From assembly GCA_030407085.1 (NCBI GenBank), contig CM059582.1, positions 14,117,501-14,181,500 on the forward strand: a stretch of DNA of 64,000 nucleotides, in the 5' to 3' direction. Origin of the DNA: Trichopria drosophilae (taxonomy: Eukaryota > Arthropoda > Insecta > Hymenoptera > Diapriidae). Under the pieces are notes generated by a model that did not search any database, was not told the origin of the DNA, and was given only the letters and a program-made list of their open reading frames with translations. A program made the position numbers and the translations under genes. Shown piece by piece: positions 12,136 through 25,975 of this stretch. How positions within the stretch are numbered: position 1 is the stretch's first letter; every line of letters begins with the position of its first letter.

Positions 12136-14350
12136 CATTCTATAAATCGAATAAACGAAGAGATGGCAAAAACAGCTTCAGCACACTAACACCCTTAAAG
12201 CTCCGCAATGTCAGCGACCCCTACGAAACGATTGTCGTTCCAAACAAGCGTGACGAGGCATTTGGAATTTGATCGCTCCAACTTTTCTCCGTGTAATCAG
12301 AACTGCACTAGGGAAAGCATGTAACGAGGTTGACGATGCTAATCTCATTGTAATTTGATAATTTCCTGACTTTTTAGAAATTAGTGTGCCATCGACATGT
12401 AACAAGGGGTGTGATTGTATAGAATTTAAGGACTTTCACCTATATATTTTTCATATCGAAACATTTTTCGAAAATTTCATATTTTGGAAAATTAGTTTTC
12501 GGAAAAAATAGTTAACACGAGAAAAATTAATGCTCCAACTACACTAAGCAGTAAACATGATCCATCTGTTTTTTCAGTTGGTGCTGCCATTTTTGGATAG
12601 TTGGCATTCTAGCTATTTCTAGTTTACTTGAATTTTTACATTACTTTCCTGAAAATTTTCTTGAATTGAATATTGATATTTTATTGAATTTTTAATTTTG
12701 TATTTTACGTAATATTTTGATATTGACTTACGTAACCTATGAAAATGATAAATAAAGATCTAGGTATTTTTTCATAATATTCTTTCAACGTTTAAAACTG
12801 AAAGAAAATTTATATTTTTCCGGTCGTTTCCTCTTTAATATAATTCGAGGATCCATCACTTTATATAGTTCAATTAAAGTCTTAACTTGACAATTAAACG
12901 TGAGAACATTTATTTCAAATAACCGGTTTCAATATACCGCTAAAAATCCTGGATATAAAAAAAGTTTCGACAATTTTATGGACCTTAAATGACTACTAAA
13001 TGATTCAGATGAGAAATAATACGATCAGATATGAAAAACAATAGTAAAACAAAATATGGAATTCAAAATTGCATATTAAAATACTAATTTAAAAGATTAT
13101 TGACTTTATTTTGTTCTTCCCTCATTTTTTATGTCTTATTTTTATCGAAATTGTTCGGTCGCTCTTTTTCCTGCATATTTTTCATTGTTCCCCCGTATAA
13201 AGCTTTATTTATAATACTAGATTACTGCTAAATTAGGACAAGGTGGACGTAAAAGAAGAACGCGAAACTCATAAAATATTTTTTTTCTCAAATTTTATTT
13301 CGACGAGAAATAATTGATGTGTTGCAGCTCTGAATGAAATAAGGGGATACGTGCGATTTCGGCGGGAAAAATATTGTCTACTAGGTCAATTTTTCTAAAT
13401 TTATGAAATTGAAATTTTGATAAGTGATTTCCCTCTGATGTGTATAGAGAATTTTAACGCGACTTCTCGACGTTAGTTAAATATCAGACATTTCAATTTG
13501 CAATTGAGATAAAATTAAAATATTGAATACAAAATATAAAGAATTGATCACTTGGTTAAATATTATATAAGGTGAACCGAGTAAAAAAAAAGTAAAATCA
13601 ATTTCTGATAAGAGAAAAGCCTCGACGTTTCGACCTACAAAGCGGTCATTCGCAAGGGATTAAAAATTAAATGACTACGTATGAGGAATTCCATGGAACT
13701 TTTAAAATTCGACTCACAAAATTTGATTTTCATGGCACCTTAATCAACCGTATACCGTTACATTTCTAAGGCTACAATAAGTCAAAACATCAAACATTTT
13801 TTTGTACACACAAACAAAAAATTTTACATTAATTAATTGCGTTCAGAATATTCTACGGCCTAATATTAATACGATAATACAAATGTTTGCAAACATTCCC
13901 TGGACAAAATTTCATGTGTAAGAATGAAAGTACCCAACTTTTAGCATTAAAAAATTCAGTGTTTCTGACAAAATTCACAAGAATAACATAACAAGCTGTA
14001 TTTCATCACCAAAAATAAATAAATAATATATTATAAGAAAACATAAACGTACCATAAATATAATAACATAACGTAAATCTTGCATTATGTTATTTGTACA
14101 GTTCAGATTTTTTTAATATCTTCGTACCATTGCGGAGAAATCGAACCAGATTAGGGAAAATTATAGTATGTATAATTAGTAATAATTATATATATATTGG
14201 TAAGAAGTCTATTTGAAAGATGAAATGTGCATAAAATAAAGCATCTAAACAAAAGTTGTACTAAAAACACAAAGTTGTGAGGGTGCCAACACTAAAACAT
14301 TTTTTTTTTGCGTAACATTGTCAACACTACTACAATATATGTGCTATTTC
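12136..14350. other. No gene seen
   Basis: The 64-codon minus frame at 12211-12405 is not recognised and lacks splice or promoter support. The rest is A+T-rich. Confidence 0.45.
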
Positions 14351-14359
14351 ATGCTTTTT

Positions 14360-15830
14360 CTTTTCTTCCAATCGAAAAATTAATCAGATCAACATTGGGA
14401 ATAGCCATAATTGTCTCCATTGCCAAAACCGGAAAGGCCACTCTAATCCGAAAAAGTATCGTCTAATAGCTCTTACAAATAACCTCTGTAAACTGAGAAA
14501 ATTATTAACAGGCGATTAAAATTTTTTAAAAAATGGGCTCTGGAGGAGGAAAAGTGGTTTTTGCAGTCGATCTCACATTTTGTGCTCGGGCAAAAATGGG
14601 ACTAATACACTCGATAGTCTCCAAGTTACCCTGAACAAATTGTACTTTTGGTCTAAAACTTCTGGATTCAAATTTTCTGCGTCAAAATCACAATTTATGA
14701 TCATGTCAAAATTAAGAAATACAAATTTTGCTAATGCAAAACTTGTATTAGAAAATACTCAAGGGCACAGAGACCCAGCAAATTTTAGACCTAACCTTTG
14801 ATCCTTCTCTCTCATGGAAAATACATATTAAAAATTTTAAATCATAATGTAACCAAAGAATCCAAGTGTTTAAATCTCTAGATTAAAAAATACGACGCAT
14901 ATAAAATATCTTTATTAACACTTACAAAGCGATTGTTCGATCGTAATTGGATTACTTTTGAAGTATTTACAGTTCAGCCAGACTAAACTCTACTCAATCA
15001 ACATCTCTGCGACTAGTACTAGGAGCCTAACATAAGTGTTCTCGTAGAAACCGGGGAATATTCTCTGCAACTACGAAGAAAGAGTCGTGTATCAAAGTAA
15101 CATCTCATGTCATAAAGGACACTGAGAACGTAAGCAAAAACTCAGAACCATTCCAAGACCCTCAAATTACTCAACCATTCAGAGAAAGTCTCATCTATCG
15201 AAATCAGTGATGTTAAGAGCAGACCAAGCTATACAAGAACTGTAGCTGAACCATCTCGGCGTCATTAATAGGAAACGGTATTCATTCCAAATAAATATCA
15301 GCATCGATCCATAAAACTACCGTTGGAAAAACAAACTCTACAACCACAGTATATATACTAGTCTCTTCAATGATCTTATAAATAAATATTCCCAATACGC
15401 CGCAATTTATACAAATGGATCAATATCTGATTGGAACAGAGGATGTGCAATAGTATACGATCAAGAAAGGTTCACGTTCAAGCTACCAGCGAACATGATT
15501 ATCTTTTCTTGTGAGATGTACGCGATAGAATTATCACTGATAAAAGAACAACAGGGACGTAGAGAAATTATTCTGATTAGATTCGACGGAGATTGGACGC
15601 AATTGCAAATTCAAACTCCCTGGATCCAAAAATACAAGGCCTTCGAAATAAATAAAATAAAACAAATTGCAAATAAGGTAGTCCTGGCCTGGATTCCCTC
15701 TCATAAGGGAATCATAGGAAATGACTTAGCAGATTCAGAAACTAAAAAAGCTAGAATAGAGGGAAAATACCCATGGCAGATTAAACTAATTTTGTGTGAA
15801 AATTCAAGATGTGAGTAGTATCTCCCTTGA
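14360..15830 (+). pseudogene. Decayed non-LTR retrotransposon (reverse transcriptase and RNase H remnants)
   Basis: Frames with stops and shifts show, in order, the end of a finger motif (about 14420-14490, resembling PK...YR.IALTN.LCKL), an internal deletion, a palm remnant near 14560, a thumb segment (LYFWSKTSGFKFSASKSQFM, 14640-14700), and an RNase H-like part from about 15405 (YTNGSISDWNRGCAIVYDQ; SCEMYAIELSL; VVLAWIPSHKGIIGNDLAD). RT followed by RNase H points to an R1/LOA/I-type LINE rather than jockey or RTE. It is inactive: stops, frameshifts and a large deletion. Confidence 0.85.
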
Positions 15831-18414
15831 GTTTGTGAACGTTTACGCCTAAAAACGCAGTATTGTTTTTCTATTTTATTTATGAATTGAATTGTTTGGT
15901 AGATTAAGTTGAAAATCTAAGATGTTGACTCTAATTTATCCTTTGGGATCACGGTTATTCATTCCTTATCTTTTGAAAAATGGAAGAGTGAAATTTAAAT
16001 TGCTGAATGCAATTTGTTCTACTGTTTCTAAAATTAGATTCGGTATAATAGTCCATTGGACAGCCGAATATTTGTTTGTGAATCCTCCCGAAAAGAGGAA
16101 ACTGATCAAACTTTCTGGAGAGTGGGAAAGAAAGGTTTTCCCTCTCGTTCACCGTTATGGAGTTTTTTCACCTTCCTTTCAATGGCATAAATAGATGTTT
16201 AGAACCAAATTGTTATTTGTCCTGAAGAAAACTCACAAGAGATGGAAACGTTTATTTTACCGAATAAATTACCAACAAAACAAAGAAGTGCAATTAAAGA
16301 CATTTTAACTACTATTTGAAACCCTCAAAAATGAGTTTTTGTCTATTTTATGCCCAATTTCGTTATTTCTCATGTTGAAGTTATTGGAGACCTCGACAAG
16401 ATTAAACGAAACTGGACAATTTTCTACCACCGTTGAAAGCGAAAGTAAGGAACTTTACAGCAAAAAGTTCCTCATAAAAACTTTTTTCGCACAAATATTA
16501 TTTTTAATCGTTTTAACAGCCGGATGACTCAAAATGCTTCGAAGAAATGATGGAAGATTTACTTTAAAAAAAAGTGTCGTGGAGAGATGCAATCAAATCT
16601 TTAGTTAGGACATAAAAAAAGTTAAACTGTTCTTTCGTGCTATAAAACAAGACATTAGGTGTCACGATCTTTAAGTAGTAGGAAACTGTTCTTTTATCCG
16701 AGTTCCCAAAGGAATTTGAGCTTTGTGCATTTTAGTACATTTCCGCGGAAGGAATTTCCCATTCGATTTTCTTACGCGAAGAGTCATACACGATAATCTA
16801 GGTCGCTGATTACGAATCTGACGTCAGAATTTCGAAATTAAAAAATATTTTCAGTACAATAGCTGAATACTTCAGAATAAATTCCTGCGACATCAGTAAA
16901 TTGTAATTCCGAGTAAAGCTAGTAATTTTTTTATGAATATACTAAATTAAATAAAGTAAATGCATTCTTAATCTAAATGGAAAAAAGTAAACAATTTAAA
17001 AAGATAAAAATTTTGTAATTTCAATTTAAAAAGTCTCTCAATTTGAACGTATTTTTCGAAAGCGTATTTCTAGTAATATTTTTGACGTATGGAGCTTAAG
17101 ATTAAAAAATATTTAGCATACACAGCAAAAGCAATTGGTGTTACAAAAATAAATCATAATATGTCAATATCTTGACTTGACTAGATTCAAACTGTTTAAA
17201 CTTGGGTGTGTCAAGCTGCAACGGCTATCAATTTTTTTCGGTGTACGTGAAGAAATTAAAGGTGGCTGCCCACAAGTTGGTAGGAGATTTCCGCCCTAGA
17301 GCTGTAACTTGATAATTGATAAATTCAGTTAAATGTTACGATTGAAGTGGCGGATTATACATGAGAAAATTAAGAAATGGTGGTCCTCCACTTCCTGTGG
17401 TCAGCATCAGTTTTTAGAAAAAATGTATTATTATATTTTCATAAAAAATACCTATTTTTCCGCAGCTTCTTCGCAAGAATCGCCATTTTAAAACTGAAAA
17501 GTGCAATGCTGACTATTACAAAAGGTAGATTTTTTCAGAAAACAAAATATCGGCTTCAGATTAGGCTCTGCAAGTTTTAATTTTAAGCATACTTGCGTAA
17601 AATATGTTGGTAACGGTGAATTAGATTAGTGAATAAAAAAATTGTAACAGCAGACACGGATTTCCAGTGAGGTTCACCGTTTCAAATTGAGAGAGTATGT
17701 TGTATTGACATAAAAAGTTGCAAAGTGGGTTTGCGATTGCGCGAATATTGATCAAACCATACACAAGCTAAAATATTTATACTATCTCAGGTACCATCTT
17801 ATGCTGTAAATATAAGATAATGGATGGTAACCATATTATAATGTTGTTATCGGATTAATAACATTAACTTCTACCATCAAATTTGACCATCCATTTCTTT
17901 GCAGGTATAATAACACGATGTGACAAAAATCTAAATATACTTTTAACGGGACATAGTAGACCTTGTATGGCATGGAAAACTATATATATGTATGGTTATT
18001 TTTCTCATATATTCCCCAAAATCTCATTTTATACTTTAAAAACGTTTTTTTGAAATTTGTTTAAAAAGTAACACACAGCTCCAGTAATTTTTACTCGATT
18101 TTAAAGTTTTTTATTAGGAAATAGGAAGGATATACCTTTGTATCGCTATGTTATTTACATCAATATCTTAAAGACTCACAAAGATCCAAACGAATATATC
18201 TTAGCAATTTTCATTTTTATTCAATTTCGTAATTTTTGACAACAATTTTCCGATATTATTTGAACTCGAATACTATTTTCGTTATTATATCTCGAAAGTA
18301 CATGTAATTCCGATTAAAGTAACATATTTGTTTACTTGAATTGATTAAAATTTGACTGGCATTACTGGATTTTATAATTTTTGGAATTTTAAAGAATTTC
18401 AAAACTAAAAAATC
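15831..18414. other. No recognised gene
   Basis: Open frames at 15922-16194 (90 codons) and 16339-16527 have no similarity I know. An inverted pair TGGATGGT/ACCATCCA lies near 17820-17895. Otherwise A+T-rich. Confidence 0.4.
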
Positions 18415-18985
18415 TTTACTTCATCTTTTGCGTTTATAAAAATCATCATTTGTTTTGCGTTTAAGTGACCAACAGTAATGTACAAGCATATTGATAGAGC
18501 TTTTACCTTGAAAACAGATTTCCAAAGCTACTAATTCCTGATGGAATCTTTTACCCTTAGAACCTAATAGTCTTAGGAACCAATGTCCACGGCCATAATA
18601 AACGAACAAACCCTGTTAGTCACTGAATTGGCTAAGATTTTCAGGAAAGAAATTTAAATACGAATGCAGAAAATGAATCTTCATCGACATGTTGCAATTC
18701 ATTGCATTGTAGGCATTCAACAATTCATGTCCTACCATCACGTAGTCTGAACTTTTGTTATTATCCAAAAAATTATTGCACAATGAAGTAAAACTAGACT
18801 AAGCTCGTCTTTCTACGGCATCCAGTTTGTTTGGAAATTTCTTATCCTGCATCATTTTTCGAATTTAGGCCCAACAAAGATTCCTAAAATTAGTGTAGAA
18901 AAACTTTTTCAACGGATACGATGGGTTGTTTCTGAGCTGTTTCAGATACAAAACTAAACACGTTTTTGTTTACAAACAGAGGCTT
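18415..18985 (-). pseudogene. Pseudogene of a widespread arthropod repeat-encoded protein
   Basis: Read on the minus strand with frame changes and stops: NNFLDNNKSSDYVMVG, then CNMSMKIHFLHSYLNFFPEN, then GKRFHQELVALE, MLVHYCWSLKRK and a basic end. The order (NFLGN..., CxMSxKIHFLHxHLDFFPENL, GERFHQD, ML.DYCW.L.R) is that of uncharacterised, multi-copy proteins found in many arthropod genomes and thought to come from mobile DNA. Function is unknown. At least two internal stops and one frameshift make this copy dead. Confidence 0.8.
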
Positions 18986-21900
18986 CAATATGTCATCTTT
19001 TCGCGGAATTGAAATATTGACCGAAAGAATGAAAATATGAAATCTTAACGAAACACCCAAATTTGGCGTAAAATTACAAAAATTTTAAAATCCAATCATC
19101 ACAGTTAAATGTTAACCAATTCAAGTAAATAAAAAGGTCATTTGATTCGGAATTAGATATACTTTCAAGATATGGTAACGAAAATGATATAAAACCAAAA
19201 AATATAGTAGAATTGTTGTCACAGTTAAATAAAATTGAATAAAAATGAAAATTTCTAAGATATATCCGATTGGATTTTGAACCCCTTAGTTGCGGAAGAT
19301 CTTTGTCATTTAGGACTTTTCTCGGACTGCGGCAAAAACGCAAATCTTTGTCATGATATAATTTAGTCTAATGAAATTAATAATGTATCCAATTTAAAAA
19401 CTCGATCATTTCTAGACAGTCTAAGGCATACCGAACAGCATGCCGTTGTCCTTTTTCAAAATCATAATATCAAAAACAAGATACAAGTTCTTAAAATATG
19501 TTGTTTTTACGATTTTGTAAAAATCTTTGTCATGAGCTGTAAGACCATATTAGGTCAAATTCTGCATTAAAAATTAATGAAATCGATAAAAACTTCCTAC
19601 TCTGATGCTGTATTTTGAAAATTCAAAATGGCGGATCCAATACCGAGTGCGAAATCTTCAACAAATGTATATTTACACACCTTACTACGAGCGGTTCGAG
19701 AAACGTCTTCAAAGTGCAGTTTTTTAAATATTTTTTATATATTTTTTGTATTTTTGTTTAAATTTTTGTTTTGTATTTTTTATTTTATATTTTTGTTTTT
19801 TAAAATAAAAACTATAACATTTTGAACTCTAGAAATGAGTGTTTTATCCCACATATAACACGATAACTCAGGAGTACATAAAAAAATGTGAAATTTACAC
19901 GGGATAATCTGGATAGATAATAAACTTTGTAAAATATCTATAAAAACTACAAATATAGATTTGTAGCTGAAAAATCGTAGAAGTTTTTGGCATAAAAACA
20001 AAAAATAAAAAACAAGCTGCCCTGTGCTCTACAGGAGACCTACGAATAACAAATTGCTGTAATGCTAAACATGCCAAAAACTGATATAAAATTCTTAATC
20101 ATTTTGAATTTTGATTAAGGCGTCCGCCACATTGAAGCCGTCATTTTAAATTTTCGAAATTTGACTTCAGATTCGTAATCGGCATCCGAAAAAAAAACCT
20201 TATACACCAAGTTACAGTAAAATCTAAACAAATTTATTTTCCCGCGTTTGGGCACTTTTTGTGAAAATCTCGCCGCAACGAAGAGGTTAAGATAATATCC
20301 ACTCAAATATTTACATCTACGGCTCCTTTCTTACTTGCTTTTAATTAAGAAAAGGGAAATAAATAGTAATAATGTAGTCCAATTACTCTTTACACTAAAA
20401 AAGTCTTTACCAATAAATAAAATATTAATTCTGCATTATTTCTAGAGAAATGGTCAAATATCACCAAATGTTGGTAATTTTAGGTAATTAATTTTTTATA
20501 GTTGGCCTCTTTTCTTTCTCGTAAATTATTGCAACACAAGAGCCAATACTTTACGGAGCTCATTTAGGACGACCCCTCTAGGGAATAATCTGTAACAGAC
20601 CGAAGAGGCCATCCAAAAAAATGCACAATTAAGACAGTACTTAAATTACAAAAAATAGTTAATTTAACAAAGTTAGAAATGTAAAATAAGTAATTATAAA
20701 AAATAATTAACACGAATACAAAAAAGAAATGTGTATACTTTGCTTTGCACTAAGTAATGCAACAATGTTGTTTTTTACTATTTAGCAATTTCTAAATATG
20801 CAATTCCAAACTTGTTTTAAAATAGAAAAATGAGTACAAGTACTCATTAGAAATTTGTTATCTCGTAGTCACTCGCGACATAAAAATAACATTTATTTAT
20901 AACCAAAATAAATTGGGGTGGGGGGACTGGCTCTGGGTAGGTGTTGTGTTGTCCTATTCTGTCATGTATCATGTCTGTGTGTCGTCCATCCTACACCTCT
21001 CGCGAAAAAAAAACTTTACAATTCTGAATTTTAAAATTACAATTTTGTTAGTTACCATTTTTTAAGCTAGTAATTCTACTGTTGTTACATACTGCAACCG
21101 TTCTGACTTTTTTTTAATAATTACTTCATTTATTCTTATTATAAGATTTTTTCGAAAGTAATTTTAGGATACTGTATATATCCAACGGTTCTCAAATAAA
21201 AAATTACAAAACATACAAATTTAAAAATTACAACTTCGAATAAAGTAGATCAAAACATAAGGAGATTAGCTCTTTGGAATATAATCTTCGCAACGCGAGT
21301 AGAATTAAATAGTAGGAGAAATGTGGGATATCTGTCTGCTGACTTTCGGATAAAGGTATAAAGAGACAGAGGTCTACAAGATTTTAATATCATAGTGATA
21401 AATTAACAAATTAATTGCAAATGTCATATTTCTGTGTTATACAAAATTACAATACGATATTTTTTCTGGTTTAGAATTTATTTATAAGTGCATAAAATAT
21501 TAGAATTAGCTTTAAGAATTACAATGGGTGATAAGGACATATTTTTTTTTGATAATGTATCCATAGATCATAATAAGTATTCATGGTAATAAAAAAGAGG
21601 GTGACGCGACTATTCAACACATAACTTTTCAACACAAGTATGTTGTCATCACAAGATAACTTCATCATAAACATTTCAACATACAAACATTTCATCATAA
21701 AATTTTTCAACAAATATAATAATAATTATAAGGTTAGGTTGTGTTAGGTTAGTTCACGTTAAGTCAGGTTAAGTTGTATTATTTTGTGTGTATAATATAT
21801 AATTGTTATTTTCAATTATTTTATTTCAATTCATTGTTTTTGGTTCGTGTTGAAATGATCATGTGATAAAATGTCGTATGTTTAAAAGTGGTGTGTCGTA

Positions 21901-22950
21901 TAGTAGTAGTACCAAAAAGGAGATTTCTTTCCAATTAAGAAAAAGTATTTAAATGTATGATAACGTCAACAGTATGTAATATACCAAACACCATTATTAA
22001 CACAAAAACGGTTATTTTCTTGCCGATTTTGAACCTTGTTCTTACCATTATAAAAACGACATGATTAAACATATCAAAATGGGGAAAAAATGGAGAAATT
22101 TGTTTATCACTGTCATTTATATAATGAATCCGCGGGGAATTTTCCTACTTCACTGCTCGTGGGTGAACAAAATGGTTGTAGTTACATAGTAAATTTTTTT
22201 GATTGACATTGTCAATAAAAAATGGCGATTCAATTACACTTAACAAAAAATTTAGTGGTTTTAATAAAATTTTACTTGATTCAAATAATTGGTTTCTTTA
22301 AATAATCCCAACAAAATATTTAATAGCAAGAGTATTTTTGACAAAAGTAAATAATTCTTTGACTAAAATTAATATTCACTTAATTCCACAAAATATTTCA
22401 TTTTTTCAAGATAATTAATTCTTTATTTGAGCAATGCATTTTTTAGTTTCAGTAAATATTTACTTGAAAGAAATAGATATTTACTTCACCGTATAAATAT
22501 AATTTCTTTCTCTATCGTACGGAATAAAATGTTTGAACAAATAATTAAACTATAATTCAGTTCTTCATTTTGGCTTTAACAAAAAACTAAGAAAGTAATT
22601 GAAAAAATTTCATTACGAATTTAAAAACTTCATTATCGAAATCATTACGACCTCGAAAAATGAGTTTTTCATTAAATACTTTAGAACATGTTAAAATGTC
22701 AAAGCCTTCATTCGGACTGATATCAAAATGAAATGTTTTGTATTTAAGACAATTTTTTAAACCTTTAATATATTAATCATTCAAATTCCATTCAGAAATC
22801 CAATTTTCAAGTTTAGTATACAAAACGTTCAAAAAATTTTTTTTCTTAATTTGGTTATTTTGTAACATAAATATTTCTGCGAAGTTATCAGTTGATTTTA
22901 ATTTATCGTTCGATCCGTTTTGCAATTTCTTTCTAGAATCTTGCAGATTG
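18986..22950. other. No gene; dispersed repeat fragments
   Basis: It contains AAAATGGCGGATCC (19626) and a partner segment at about 20115-20200 of the dispersed GGATCC family, a G-rich patch at 20913-20940 followed by a less A+T-rich segment to 21005, and a degenerate GGTTAG-rich run near 21731-21775. Nothing coding is recognised. Confidence 0.45.
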
Positions 22951-22954
22951 AGCT

Positions 22955-23840
22955 CATTAAATTATACGACGGATCGATATGGCAATGAATGTTTCAATAG
23001 AGATTCAGCATCCAAAGCTATATAGTCCATCATTAAATCGGCCAATATCAGCTTACAGGATTGCATCATTGACGTAACAAAAACGAAGATGGTGTTCCAA
23101 TCAGCATTGGTAAGAAATTGTAATAAAATATATGAGGAATTATTGAAGAAATCACAATATTTCCACAGTAGTATAAGTGAATTTCCTGATATTAAATTAA
23201 TTACATTTTATTGTGTTTTTATTATACACTAATTGATTAAAAATATATCATGCACAATGAAAATGCAGACGTCTATAAAATCTGTTGAAAAATCTAGATA
23301 AGTAAAAGCATTCACACTCACATTATATTAATGGATATTTTATATAGACTTGCAAATAAAGTGAACAAATTGGATATTACAGATTGTGATGAAATATATA
23401 ACATCAGAAATCAGAATAAATGACCAAATTAATAACTGGGGATTATGGAGACAAAACCAGTGACTATAATTGAAATATTAACTCGAGCACAGATCATCAT
23501 GGAAATGCAATTGACACCAGAGACAAGGCCAGTAGTTATACTGATAATTATGTCAGTATGTCGGAAAATGATGTTGATAGATATCACAAAGTCAGTGAAA
23601 GTGACGTTGAAAATTTTACTGGTGACAATGGAAATTGTAGTGAAAGAAATAATGAAACATTTCAAAAGTTCGATAATTAACCAGAATGAGCAGTTAATTA
23701 TCAAATTCCTAAAAAAATATTTGGGTAAATTTACCGGGATATATTGTCTCTTCAGTAATTTGATATTTCTTATAACCAAATCTCGTGCAATTAAGTGATG
23801 GAAATGGTTGGTCAGTGTTCTTGACAAAAAAAAACTCACT
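22955..23840 (+). pseudogene. Possible coding remnant, Asp/Asn/Ser-rich, unidentified
   Basis: About 23443-23690 reads as an acidic Asn/Ser-rich peptide with one stop (NINSSTDHHGNAIDTRDKAS, then SMSENDVDRYHKVSESDVEN). This is not the frame of the longest ATG-initiated ORF there. Upstream, 22980-23108 has an ATG frame and a GTAAGA donor-like site. The residue bias suggests a once-coding segment, host or mobile, but there is no family match. Confidence 0.25.
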
Positions 23841-23946
23841 GAAGAAGATGTTGAAACATTGAAATTTTACAAAAATTGTAAATAGATGTACTCTAAGCTT
23901 TATTGTATAGGAATTGTGAGTCCATATATTGGTAAATAAATAAATG

Positions 23947-24233
23947 CAGTAGAACCTCGATAAGACGTCGTGGTCGAATCCAGCTTTCCCTCTCACCCCT
24001 AGATAAGATGTTCGAGTGACAGGAAGTGAGCCTCCCCTTCCTAAACCTGTGCAGAAGAATGCGCAGCTTTGATCGCTCGCTGTCATGTACATATATCAAC
24101 GGTGGGGTACTTTTTGAAAGGTTAGGTTTCCTTTTGCTGAGAGCGATGACAGAAAAAACAGTGGTGGGGATGAGGGGAAGATATGAGGTTGCATCCTAAC
24201 GAGAGATAGTTCCGACGTCTTCTGTCTGTACTG
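23947..24233. mobile_element. CAGTA-type MITE (GATAAGACG motif)
   Basis: The left end is CAGTAGAACCTCGATAAGAC and the right end, inverted, begins CAGTACAGACAGAAGACG. A second CCTAGATAAGATG copy of the subterminal motif lies at 23998. It sits in a (TAAA)n tract, so the target duplication is unclear. Confidence 0.6.
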
Positions 24234-24253
24234 TAAATAAATCAATAAATAAA

Positions 24254-25975
24254 ATGTATCTATATAATAAAATTATAAACGGGAGAAGGTCGGGAGGAAG
24301 TTGGGAGAAAATTATGAAGATGGTGTGGAAAGGGAAAGGTTTATCCGAAAAATGGAGGGTGGGAGTGATGGTCCCAATATGGAAAAGGGGAGTGGATTGG
24401 AGAGCGGCATTTAATAAGATAAATAGAGATTTTGTGGGAAATAATGACGACGAGAGGAGTTAGCGAAGAGTTAACTGATAGTCACAGAGATATACGAACA
24501 AACTTGTTGTATAGTCTGGATAGGGGTGAAGGTGTCGAAGATATTCTGGGTAGAGAAGGGTGTGAAATATGGATATCCTCTAAGCCTAAAGCTTTTTAAT
24601 ATATATCCCAAATAACATAATCAATCCTGTGATGTCCTCAGGAGCTCCCGAGGACATCCTGAGACGGACTTGTGTTATAATGGGATGTGGCAGATATATA
24701 AAAAAGAGTCGAAAAGGAGTTAAGGTGGAGAATGATAAGATATGGTCCATAGAATATGGGGATGTAGTCTTCTTGGCAGAGGAAGAAGAGGGTTTAAAAG
24801 ATATGATAAGGGAGAATGAAAGTCTATTTGGATAAAAAAAGTTACGACTGGATGTGGAAAAGTCTAAAGTTTTTAGAAAGAAAGGAGGAATGGACAAAGA
24901 AATATTTTGGTGGAGGGGAAGAAGTGGTTAGAGGACCTGGACGAATATAAATGCCTAGGGCAAGTATTAACGAGATATGGAGGGGAAAAGGAATGATTAA
25001 GAGAGATGTCAGAAAAGTTAAAGTAGCAATGGGATGAGTATGGAGTTATGGGGAAAGGAAGTTTAAGGGAGATATGAGATGGACGTTGAAGGTATTTGAT
25101 AGTACAGTAGATGCTCAATATAAGAACTACGTCCGTTCCTAGCTTCCCCGCCAAGCGCCGATATAAGAACCATTGGAGGGGGATTGATGCTTCCCCTTCT
25201 CTTGTATGTATGTATGTATGTATAGGTGAACTCGACGAAATGCGGAGCGGTTTATACCAGCAAAAAAGTATATGGAGGGGATACACCTCGAATGTTCATA
25301 GGCACTGTAATGATCAAAAAAGTGTTCTTATACCGATCGGTTCTTATAGCGATGGTTCTTATATCGAGCGACTACTGTATAGTGAAATGGGTGATGTTGT
25401 ATGGGGTAGAAATATGGGAGTATAGACAATAGAAAGAAATAGAAGGGTTGTCAGATAGGTGTTTGAAATGGGTATTAGGGGTAGAAAAGATAACATTAGT
25501 TATATATTCTCAGGGCAGAACTGAAGAGAAATAAGCTGAGGGTACAGGCGGGATGAACTGTATCAGGGAGAGAAGGAAAAAAGAGAGGGATGAGAGAGGG
25601 AATGTGTACAGAGGAGAGATTATATGTGGAGAGGGGGATTTAGTGAAGCAGTTCTAAATGAAGAGGGGGAAAATAAATGGGAGATGTTAAGAGAAAGAGA
25701 TATTGAGGTAGATGAACAAGAGAAAGGGTAGAAAGTAAGAATGTCAAAATCTTGCCCTATGAGAGGGTTAGGAATACCAGAATATGTAAATATGTGTAAA
25801 AGAAAGGAATCGGAAAAGTTGGAGAAAATAGCAAGATGGAGGTATGGAAATGAAGTAAAGGGAAATAGATACTGGGTAAATGAAGAAGAAAGAGTATGCA
25901 GGTTATGTAATAGGGACAGGAAAGATATGAAACATTTGAAGGGGGAATGTGAGGTTGTTATGAAGTAGGAAGAGG
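24254..25975 (+). pseudogene. Decayed non-LTR retrotransposon, interrupted by a MITE
   Basis: Remnants in order: GLSEKWRVGVMVPIWKRG (finger), VVFLAEEEEGLKDMIRENES (after the palm), then, beyond the MITE at 25105-25377, LYGVEIWEYRQ and LSDRCLKWVLGVEKIT, and a C-terminal ARWRYGNEVKGNRYWVNEEE with a C-x2-C...H zinc-binding-like end. The layout matches a LINE type I associate with Hymenoptera. Many stops and frameshifts; G+A-rich composition unlike its flanks. Confidence 0.8.
25105..25377. mobile_element. CAGTA-type MITE (ATATAAGAAC motif) inside a LINE
   Basis: The ends are CAGTAGATGC and inverted CAGTAGTCGC, flanked by TA (25103-25104 and 25378-25379). The motif TATAAGAAC or its complement recurs at both ends at least five times. 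Skipping the element plus one TA rejoins the LINE frame (FDSIVKWVMLYGVEIW). Confidence 0.85.

Noticed and set aside
15922..16194. 90-codon plus frame with a plausible composition
   Set aside because: No recognised family, no splice partners, and the antisense is also open; not enough to call a gene.
21731..21775. GGTTAG-rich run as interstitial telomeric repeat
   Set aside because: The spacing is irregular (GGTTAGGTTGTGTTAGG...), so it is not a true TTAGG tract.
23429..24092. Minus frames of 136 and 127 codons
   Set aside because: Hydrophobic antisense of the Asp/Asn-rich remnant and of the MITE that follows; no domain or splice support.
24873..25286. 137-codon minus frame
   Set aside because: Antisense of the LINE and of the MITE inside it.
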